58,369 nucleotides of DNA from Planctomycetota bacterium (GTDB lineage Bacteria; Planctomycetota; UBA8108; UBA1146; JAJFFE01). The stretch spans positions 1 to 58,369 of the forward strand of contig JAJFFE010000170.1 of NCBI GenBank assembly GCA_021776775.1, written 5' to 3'. Both the position numbers and the translations under genes were made by a program. The notes beneath the pieces were generated by a model. It ran no database searches. It saw only the letters and a program-made list of their open reading frames with translations, and had not been told where the DNA came from. Shown piece after piece: positions 52,412 through 58,369 of this stretch (positions are counted from its first letter, which is position 1; every line of letters starts with the position of its first letter).

Positions 52412-53887
52412 ATGCGTATGGGACTCATTCTCGCAATCGTATGCGCTGCGACACTGTTTGCCGCCGATCCGCCGATCGCCCTGACCCGTCTTTCCGTACC
52501 GCCAGACGCACTGACGAACGCCAAGATCGAATGGTTCGGAGTCTACTTCGGCTCGAACAAGATCGGGCACTATCGCACCGAGCTCCGCCCCACCGATCTC
52601 AACAACGCTCCGGCGTTCGAAGAGACGGTTCACGGCGCGCTGGCCATGAAGTCGCTCGGGGTCGAACTCGACATGAAGTACCAGGAGCGCACGCTCTTTT
52701 CGGCGACTCCTCCGTACGCCCTACTCCACAAACAGCAGCGCATCGAGACCGACGGGGAGTCTCAAACCATCGAGGTGGCTCGTCGTGACGACGGTAAGTA
52801 CCGCGCGGTGATCCACGAGAACGGCGAAACGCGCGAATTCCCGGTCGAGATCGACTACACCTTCGCGGACTACTTGACCCCCGCCGTGTGGGTCGCCGAT
52901 CCAGCCCGCAAGGAAGGCGACGAACTCTACGTTCGCGCCTTCGACTTCGAGTCGTTGCGTCCCGATCCGGAGTACTTCCTGGTCACGGCGATCAAGCACA
53001 CGGTCGCGGGCGGCGTGAAGACGCGGTACTTCGAACTCGCCATGCGTTCCCTCAAGTCAAAGATCGCCGGCACCCTGACCGCAGACGCACAGGGCAACGT
53101 CTACGAATCGACCATCGCGGGCATGTTTCAGATAAGACTCGAGCCAGAGATCATCGCGAAGGCGAAGGGGGTGAGCGTGGACATCTTCCGCGCCGGAATG
53201 GTGAAGATCGATCGACCGATCGGTGACCCCAGCCAAATCGAATCCTTGGTTCTCCGCTGTCCGAGTCTCATCGATCTTCCGAACACAAAAGGTCAGCAAG
53301 TAACGACCGTCGACGGCAAGTCCGTTCTCCGCTTGGGCCAGAGCGAGGGGCCAACCGTCAAAGTCACCGCCGAGGCGCGGTTGGAGGCGCTGCGCGAAAC
53401 GCCGGAACATCCCATTCGGCACCCGAAGATCGCGGAGCTCGTCGGGACGATTACCGCCGGCAAGCAGAACGATGAAGAGAAGGTGCGCGCGATCCTGTCA
53501 TTCGTCGACACGTTCATCGAAGACAGCTACACCGCCGAACCGCTCACCGTGAGCCACTTGCTGGACAAGAAGCAGGGCGACTGCACGGAGCACACCATGC
53601 TCTTCACAACGCTGGCGCGCGCCGCCGGCATCCCCTCGCGCGACGTCTCCGGATTGATCTACATGGGCGATGAGTTCCAAGCGTTCGGCGGTCACGCCTG
53701 GAACGAAGTGGCTCTCGATGGGCATTGGGTTCAGATCGACGCGACGTGGGGTGAGTTCGACATCAACGCGACGCACATCTTGTTCGGTCACGAGATGGGC
53801 AACGATCTCGCGGTGCTGACGAAACTCGCCGGGAAGACGTTGCACGTGGTCTCCGTCAAGCCGGCGCCGGAAGAGAAGAATCGCTGA
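52412..53887 (+). CDS. Secreted transglutaminase-like protein
   Basis: About 491 residues with a signal peptide (MRMGLILAIVCAATLFAADP). A beta-rich region without recognised motifs fills about 25-320. The C-terminal transglutaminase-like domain has the full papain-type triad: Cys391 in GDCTEHTMLFTTLARAAGIP, His428 in GGHAWNEVALDGHWVQ and Asp443 in IDATWGE. Such proteins cleave or cross-link peptide/amide bonds in the periplasm; substrates are unknown. The ATG at 52412 has GGGAG ten bases upstream; a GTG at 52394 in frame is the alternative. It follows the Pro/Ala-tailed gene on the same strand and converges with the methyltransferase gene. Confidence 0.88.
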   Translation: MRMGLILAIVCAATLFAADPPIALTRLSVPPDALTNAKIEWFGVYFGSNKIGHYRTELRPTDLNNAPAFEETVHGALAMKSLGVELDMKYQERTLFSATPPYALLHKQQRIETDGESQTIEVARRDDGKYRAVIHENGETREFPVEIDYTFADYLTPAVWVADPARKEGDELYVRAFDFESLRPDPEYFLVTAIKHTVAGGVKTRYFELAMRSLKSKIAGTLTADAQGNVYESTIAGMFQIRLEPEIIAKAKGVSVDIFRAGMVKIDRPIGDPSQIESLVLRCPSLIDLPNTKGQQVTTVDGKSVLRLGQSEGPTVKVTAEARLEALRETPEHPIRHPKIAELVGTITAGKQNDEEKVRAILSFVDTFIEDSYTAEPLTVSHLLDKKQGDCTEHTMLFTTLARAAGIPSRDVSGLIYMGDEFQAFGGHAWNEVALDGHWVQIDATWGEFDINATHILFGHEMGNDLAVLTKLAGKTLHVVSVKPAPEEKNR

Positions 53888-53917
53888 GCAGCGCTTACGG
53901 CCGCCAGCAAGCTTCGA

Positions 53918-54529
53918 CTACCGCCTACGCCACACCCAGTTCGTCATGCAACGAAGATTCTGAACGTTGACCGTCTTGATGGGGTCGACGAGGTCGACCT
54001 CCAAACGATCCGACACCGAGAGCAGCGTCTCGAGATCGACCAAGAAGCGATCGCTACCGTCGGGGAGACGGTGCCAACCCGGTACGGTCGCGTCCGCATC
54101 GAGGAACGGTTCGATCCCAATCGTCGACGCAAGACGGCAGAAGACAATACCACCGGGGGCCGTGACACGATGCAGCGCGTCGGCCATGGCGCCAAAGTGA
54201 TCGAAGTCGCGCGCAAAGTGCAGGACCGCGTTGCAGATCACTAGGTCGAACGTTCCCTCCGCGAAGGAAAGGTCCTCGACCGCTTCGACGCGAAAGTGAT
54301 CACCGTCCGCCGGCCGACCCAACTGCTCCGCCCGCAAGCGCACCGTCTCGACCGCAGCCGGATCGGCATCGATCCCGCAGACCGGATAGCCCTCGCGGAG
54401 GAAGTACTCGACGTTGCGACCACGACCACAGCCGGCATCGAGAACTGATCCTCCCAACGGTAAGTGGCCGCGAAGCACTTGGTCGAGCAGGTATATGTCG
54501 ATGTTGCCAAGCTGTTCTCGTAGGTTCAT
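53918..54529 (-). CDS. Class I SAM-dependent methyltransferase
   Basis: 203 residues. The Rossmann-like methyltransferase core is clear: motif I SVLDAGCGRGRNVEYFL, the acidic end of strand 2 CGIDADPAAVE, motif IV FDLVICNAVLHFARD, and post-motif VTAPGGIVFCRL. The acceptor substrate is unknown. The ATG at 54529 (MNLREQLGNIDIYLLDQVLR) is chosen over a GTG at 54565 because the protein family appears to begin there; neither start has a strong ribosome-binding site. The gene converges with the transglutaminase-like gene (30 bp) and lies about 120 bp after the GT9 gene on the same strand. Confidence 0.87.
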   Translation of the reverse strand: MNLREQLGNIDIYLLDQVLRGHLPLGGSVLDAGCGRGRNVEYFLREGYPVCGIDADPAAVETVRLRAEQLGRPADGDHFRVEAVEDLSFAEGTFDLVICNAVLHFARDFDHFGAMADALHRVTAPGGIVFCRLASTIGIEPFLDADATVPGWHRLPDGSDRFLVDLETLLSVSDRLEVDLVDPIKTVNVQNLRCMTNWVWRRR

Positions 54530-54650
54530 GGGCCGAATCGTACACGACGATCCGGGATCGTTCACGATCCCAAGTGGGACAAAAGGCCGCAGGGCGACAA
54601 TCGGCTGTCCGTTCGAATCACTCGTCGATCAGGGTCGCCCATCGGCGGAG

Positions 54651-55529
54651 TCAGGCGGGCTGAGGGCGCACCTGCTCTAACGACTCGACGTGGTCGATCA
54701 CGACATCCGGGGGCAAGCGAAGCAATGCCTGACACGCCCGGTCACACGCTTTTCGATACCCGCGACCAGCTTGAAAGTGACAACCCACGCACGACATCGT
54801 CTCGGCGTCGATGGCAACGGTAGAGACACACGAATCGTGAGCGAAGACAAGCGGGCCAAGTGTGGGACCACAAATCGCTACGGTGTGAGTTCCGACGAGA
54901 CCCGAAAAATGGGCCGGCCCGGAGTCACTGGCAATGACGCAGTCGGCAGCGTGCGCAAGCGCCATGACTCGCGCAAGAGACTGCCCCCACCAACGGACCG
55001 ACCCGAGGTCGCGGACGGAGTCCCGACTTTGTGCGGCTGCTCCGACGAGCCAGCCTCGGCGGCGAAGCTCGTTCGAAACATCGATGTGGTACGCGACGGG
55101 CCACCGACGTATCTCCCAGGCTGCGTCCGGGAAGACCAGCACTCGTGGCTGACGACCGTCAGATTCGCCGACGCCCCACTGCCGTTCGGCCCACTGCGCT
55201 TCATCCGCAAGGACTTCATACGGAGGACGGACCGGCTCCAACCGCGGTAGCCCGATCGAGTCGCACCATAGTCCGAGCCTGGTCGCGCCTGGTTTGGCGG
55301 CGCGCTTGTTCTCGTAACGAAGCCCCACTTCGCGAGTCCGTGACCAGTCGTCGCCCTCATCCGACGTAATCTCGCCGGACAAACCCATTCGGCGAGCGAG
55401 GTCTTCGAACCGACGAGGATTAAGCCGGATGTCGATGTTCGCAGCACGAGCACTATGGCAGAGCCACGCGGCAACAACCACGTCTCCGATGCCCTGACTC
55501 TTTAGATCGATAAGCGGTGGGTGGGGCAT
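54651..55529 (-). CDS. Glycosyltransferase family 9 (heptosyltransferase-like) protein
   Basis: 292 residues. The N-terminal GT9 signature is LIDLKSQGIGDVVVAAWLCH, and the C-terminal donor-binding motif is CVIASDSGPAHFSGLVGTHT followed by VAICGPTLGPL. These match ADP-heptose:LPS heptosyltransferase-like enzymes, which add sugars to lipopolysaccharide or other surface glycans. A cysteine group near the end (MSCVGCHF, KACDRACQ) is common in GT9 relatives. The ATG at 55529 has GGAGGA five bases upstream. Divergent from the P-loop kinase gene. Sugar specificity is unknown. Confidence 0.85.
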   Translation of the reverse strand: MPHPPLIDLKSQGIGDVVVAAWLCHSARAANIDIRLNPRRFEDLARRMGLSGEITSDEGDDWSRTREVGLRYENKRAAKPGATRLGLWCDSIGLPRLEPVRPPYEVLADEAQWAERQWGVGESDGRQPRVLVFPDAAWEIRRWPVAYHIDVSNELRRRGWLVGAAAQSRDSVRDLGSVRWWGQSLARVMALAHAADCVIASDSGPAHFSGLVGTHTVAICGPTLGPLVFAHDSCVSTVAIDAETMSCVGCHFQAGRGYRKACDRACQALLRLPPDVVIDHVESLEQVRPQPA

Positions 55530-55657
55530 CGGCGTCCTCCGGGTGTACCGAGAATATCGGCAGAAAACCGGGGCTTTCCGCACCCCGTTCGTCGGCTGGC
55601 GGTTGAGTCCACCTCATCCTAGGCTGAAACAGAGGGTCATCGCCGAGGAACCAGCCG

Positions 55658-56209
55658 ATGCCGAAGTCCGGAAAGAACATGATTCTCATGCGCGGCCTTC
55701 CGAGCTGCGGGAAGAGCCACCGGAGTCGTCGCCTCGCCGGCGCTTGCGGGACGGTCATCGAGATCGACGATTATTGGTACTCGGAAGTGGGCAGCGATCC
55801 GACCGCCTACACCTGGCGATCGTCAGAAGTCGATCGTTGTCGTCGGTGGACCTTCGCTCGGATTTCCGAAGCCCTCGACGCAGGTCGAACTCCGTTGGTC
55901 ATCGACGGCATGAACGACGTAGACCCCTTCACCGGCCACTACGTACTGCACGCCCTCCGCTGCGACTACCAAGTCACGATCGAGGAGCCCGACTCGCCTT
56001 GGTGGTTACAAATCCGCTCTCTGCTCGAAGACCCCGCCCTTCATCGACCGGCGCTGGACGAGTGGGCGAAGAAGTTGACGTTCTTGAGTCGATCGACGCA
56101 TCGCGTCCCGATCGCCACGTTGCGTACCCGGATTCGTCGATGGAGGAACAACGTCTCTGTCGCTGACTACCTGGCAGCACTGCCGGGCGGTCGAATCGTG
56201 ACTCATTAG
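55658..56209 (+). CDS. P-loop ATP/GTP-binding kinase-like protein (NEDD4BP2-like / zeta-toxin-like)
   Basis: 183 residues. The Walker A GLPSCGKS lies at 13-20 and is followed by the EIDDYWY motif (about 35-41). Then come a helical segment, VIDGMNDVDPFTGHYVLHAL, and an E-rich strand (QVTIEEPDSPWW). This order fits the AAA_33/NEDD4-binding-protein-2-like P-loop kinases, which phosphorylate small molecules or nucleic-acid ends. No antitoxin-like gene is adjacent. The ATG has GAGGAA about nine bases upstream. It lies 174 bp before the LEPR-XLL gene on the same strand. Confidence 0.8.
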   Translation: MPKSGKNMILMRGLPSCGKSHRSRRLAGACGTVIEIDDYWYSEVGSDPTAYTWRSSEVDRCRRWTFARISEALDAGRTPLVIDGMNDVDPFTGHYVLHALRCDYQVTIEEPDSPWWLQIRSLLEDPALHRPALDEWAKKLTFLSRSTHRVPIATLRTRIRRWRNNVSVADYLAALPGGRIVTH

Positions 56210-56383
56210 TCGGCGAACGCCGTCGTCACAAGATCGCGTCTCGACGAGCTTTCTCGCGCGGGGTTCAGTCACCCGGACACGAATTCCGATAAGCACATGG
56301 TTAGCGACGGGTTTCACGGTTTACCTCTTGGCGCACGGCTGCGACCACGAGCCCTCTTCGATCCACACAGAACGGTCATCTCC

Positions 56384-58369
56384 ATGGGAATCTTTCGTCG
56401 GAAGAAGAAGCCGGCCGGTCGTCGCCCCGGCGAAGAGACGGATTCTCAGCCGGACTCCGACATCACGGAGAAGAAAAAGCCAAAGCTTGAAGCGGAGTCT
56501 CTCGAGCCTCGAATCCTACTTTCCGGTACCTGGATCGATGCAGATGCGCTCGAGCCCGAGACCGGTCCGACGACAGACGACGACATCTTCATGGGATCCG
56601 ACGGCAACGACACCGCTTCGGGTGGCGCCGGGAACGACACGCTCTTCGGAGATGATGGCGACGACGATTTGTTCGGGGACGATGGCGACGACACGCTGCT
56701 CGGGGGTGACGGAAACGACTTGCTCGAAGGTGGATCTGGTGATGACATCCTCGCGGGCGGAGCCGGTACCGACACACTCGAGGGCGGATCAGGCGACGAC
56801 GTCCTCATCAGTGGAGGCGGCGACGACAGTATGGACGGGGGCAGCGGCGATGACGTGTTCCGCGTCACCGGTGCCCAGAACGGCGACTCGATCACAGTCG
56901 ATGGCGACATCGGAACAGACACGATCGACCTCTCCGAACTCGGTGCTGGTTCGTTCACCAACGATGGCTCGACGATTTCTGTCACACTCGCTGACGGTAC
57001 CAACTTCGAAATCGAACACGACAACGTCGAGAACATCTACGGTGGCGACGATCTGCAAGAAGATGAAGACGATTCGGGTTCAGGCAGCGGTAGCGGGTCG
57101 GGATCCGGGTCGGGATCAGGCGGCGGTATCGGCTCTGGATCCGGAAGCGGATCGGGCAGCGGGTCTGGCTCCGGCGACGCAAGCGGAAGCGGGTCGGGAA
57201 GCGGATCGGGCAGCGGGTCTGGCTCCGGCGACGCAAGCGGAAGCGGGTCGGGCAGCGGGTCGGGCAGCGGGTCGGGCAGCGGGTCGGGCAGCGGCGACGC
57301 AAGCGGAAGCGGCTCTGGCTCTGGCTCTGGCTCTGGATCTGGATCTGGCAGCGGTAGCGGTAGCGGTAGCGGCTCTGGCGACGCTAGCAGTTCCTACGAC
57401 GGAGGACCGGCAGCTGACGCAGGAGCAGATGCAAACGTCGCCGCCGGTAGCACAGTCACACTGGACGCAAGTGGCAGTACCGATCCGACGCATGACTCGT
57501 TGACCTACGAGTGGACGCAAGTCAGCGGCGACCTGGTTTCTCTCGATGATAACAGTGTCGCTCAACCAACATTCTCCGCCCCGACCACCGCGGGAGAGTT
57601 GGTCTTCGCTGTGACCGTCAATGACGGCGACTCGTCGCACGTCGATCTCGTGACAATCACCGTGGATCCGGCAGACGTGTCAGCAGACGCCGGCGCTGAC
57701 CAAACAGTGGACGAGGGAAGCACGGTCACGCTTGATGCCACTAGCTCGAGTGGCGCGCCGGGTGAGTCCCTCACTTACACCTGGGTACAAACCAGTGGCA
57801 CACCGGTCACGCTCGACGACGCTTCCGCCGGATCGCCGACGTTCACTGCGCCGGAAGGCGTGGCCAATAGCGATGTCACCTTCTCGGTCACGGTCTCCGA
57901 CGGCACCAACAGCTCCGTCGATACCGTCTCGGTCACCGTCAACGCTGACAACGACGCCCCGACCGCCAGCGCCGGGCCGAACCAAACCGTCGACGAGGGT
58001 GACACCGTCACCCTGGACGCCACCAGCTCCAGCGATGTCGAAGGCGAGGCGCTGACCTACACGTGGGTGCAAACCAGCGGAACACCGGTCACGCTCGACG
58101 ATGCCTCGGCCGGTTCGCCGACGTTCACTGCGCCGGAGGGTGTCGTCAATAGCGATGTCACCTTCTCGGTCACCGTCTCCGACGGAACCAACAGCTCCGT
58201 CGACACCGTCTCCGTCACGGTCAACGCCGACAACGACGCCCCGACCGCTGATGCTGGGCCAAACCAAACCGTCGACGAAGGTGACACCGTCACCTTGGAC
58301 GCCACCAGTTCCAGCGACGTCGAAGGTGAGTCACTCACCTACACCTGGGTGCAAACCAGCGGAACGCCG
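56384..58369 (+). CDS. Giant LEPR-XLL surface protein with RTX Ca2+ repeats and PKD/Ig-like repeats (5' part; continues past the window)
   Basis: 662 codons, open to the window end. The N-terminus is basic and charged and contains LEPRILLSGTW with LEPRILLS at residues 40-47. This is the LEPR-XLL motif of very long planctomycete proteins, thought to be a sorting or processing signal. Residues about 66-165 are glycine/aspartate RTX-type repeats (GGAGNDTLFGDDG, GGDGNDLLEGG, GGSGDDILAGG). A beta-rich segment follows to about 230, then a Ser-Gly linker of about 100 residues with Asp-Ala inserts. From about 343, PKD/REJ-like Ig repeats of about 94 residues begin (AGADQTVDEGSTVTLDATSS; LTYTWVQTSGTPVTLDDASA). 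There is no classical signal peptide, consistent with export by an adaptor-type system. No clear Shine-Dalgarno is visible. The HlyD/M50/PilZ operon 5 kb away is the obvious candidate exporter, which is inference. Confidence 0.88.
   Translation, partial: MGIFRRKKKPAGRRPGEETDSQPDSDITEKKKPKLEAESLEPRILLSGTWIDADALEPETGPTTDDDIFMGSDGNDTASGGAGNDTLFGDDGDDDLFGDDGDDTLLGGDGNDLLEGGSGDDILAGGAGTDTLEGGSGDDVLISGGGDDSMDGGSGDDVFRVTGAQNGDSITVDGDIGTDTIDLSELGAGSFTNDGSTISVTLADGTNFEIEHDNVENIYGGDDLQEDEDDSGSGSGSGSGSGSGSGGGIGSGSGSGSGSGSGSGDASGSGSGSGSGSGSGSGDASGSGSGSGSGSGSGSGSGSGDASGSGSGSGSGSGSGSGSGSGSGSGSGDASSSYDGGPAADAGADANVAAGSTVTLDASGSTDPTHDSLTYEWTQVSGDLVSLDDNSVAQPTFSAPTTAGELVFAVTVNDGDSSHVDLVTITVDPADVSADAGADQTVDEGSTVTLDATSSSGAPGESLTYTWVQTSGTPVTLDDASAGSPTFTAPEGVANSDVTFSVTVSDGTNSSVDTVSVTVNADNDAPTASAGPNQTVDEGDTVTLDATSSSDVEGEALTYTWVQTSGTPVTLDDASAGSPTFTAPEGVVNSDVTFSVTVSDGTNSSVDTVSVTVNADNDAPTADAGPNQTVDEGDTVTLDATSSSDVEGESLTYTWVQTSGTP
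57074..57385 (+). repeat. Ser-Gly minisatellite inside the LEPR-XLL gene
   Basis: About 310 bases of near-perfect hexanucleotide (Gly-Ser) repeats with embedded GGCGACGCAAGC (Gly-Asp-Ala-Ser) units. A 54-base higher-order unit starts at 57149 and again at 57203. It encodes a flexible linker and is expected to vary in copy number between strains. Confidence 0.85.
57757..58369 (+). repeat. Tandem 282-bp repeats encoding PKD/Ig-like domains
   Basis: Consecutive units of 282 bases (94 codons) recur, for example 58039 and 58321 both begin the same GEALTYTW/GESLTYTW-encoding block. The DNA differs mostly at third codon positions, indicating repeat homogenisation under protein-level selection. The array continues beyond the window. 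Confidence 0.85.

Noticed and set aside
57149..57260. Regular 54-bp repeats considered as a CRISPR array
   Set aside because: No unique spacers; the repeats are contiguous, in frame, and encode Ser-Gly.
56328..57503. Plus-strand 391-codon frame over the giant gene
   Set aside because: Wrong frame: the +1 neighbour reads LEPRILLS, RTX and PKD repeats and is open to the window end.

Overview
The window is GC-rich, gene-dense bacterial DNA that most resembles a member of the Planctomycetota. The evidence is a DUF1501/DUF1800 protein pair, five secreted proteins with C-terminal dockerin-like repeats, LamG, HEAT and PDZ lipoproteins or secreted proteins, ECF sigma and sigma-54 regulators, and a closing gene whose N-terminus carries the LEPR-XLL motif known from giant planctomycete surface proteins. 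No rRNA, tRNA, CRISPR, transposase or integrase gene was seen. The taxonomic call is an inference from protein families.

Layout. 1-2.2 kb: start of a cation:proton antiporter (minus, cut by the window edge) and a secreted tandem-cupredoxin dockerin protein. 2.3-8.1 kb: PDZ protein, membrane protein plus ECF sigma factor, and the DUF1501/DUF1800 pair, all minus. 8.3-11.3 kb: a large secreted dockerin protein. 11.6-16.5 kb: a minus-strand run of UDP-glucose dehydrogenase, UDP-xylose synthase, NAD kinase and a GAF/sigma-54 activator. 16.9-21.4 kb: LamG/toroid/HEAT protein and an SF1 helicase. 21.5-32.4 kb: a sialic-acid scavenging locus. 32.6-39.2 kb: housekeeping genes (DEAD-box helicase, groESL, a single-domain response regulator, an MgtE-type Mg2+ channel, a TPR lipoprotein). 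39.8-46 kb: two more dockerin proteins, a HEAT-cyclophilin lipoprotein and a YkgJ-like protein. 46.1-51.4 kb: an operon of three HlyD-type adaptors (one fused to an M50 metalloprotease, one to cytoplasmic GAF domains) and a PilZ protein. 51.8-56.2 kb: a Pro/Ala-tailed protein, transglutaminase-like protein, methyltransferase, GT9 glycosyltransferase and P-loop kinase. 56.4 kb to the end: the open start of a LEPR-XLL/RTX/PKD-repeat giant protein.

How the genes work together. In the sialic-acid locus an exo-sialidase and an esterase-like/sialidase fusion would release sialic acid, a mutarotase-SSS symporter fusion would equilibrate anomers and import it, and a NanA-type lyase would split it to ManNAc and pyruvate. 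A GntR/FCD regulator lies between them. The perfect palindrome TGTTATAACA was found at exactly two places: the intergenic region between regulator and lyase, and the one between the sialidase and a divergent dockerin protein. This is a plausible regulon operator.

The M50-HlyD / GAF-HlyD / HlyD / PilZ operon has no ABC ATPase, and the LEPR-XLL RTX giant gene begins about 5 kb away. Together they look like a non-canonical, c-di-GMP-responsive export or surface-display system with its cargo. This pairing is the most interesting hypothesis in the window, but it rests on proximity and domain logic only. A second undescribed pattern is a short cysteine-containing tail (ending CP in four cases, CFP in one) shared by all five dockerin-type secreted proteins.
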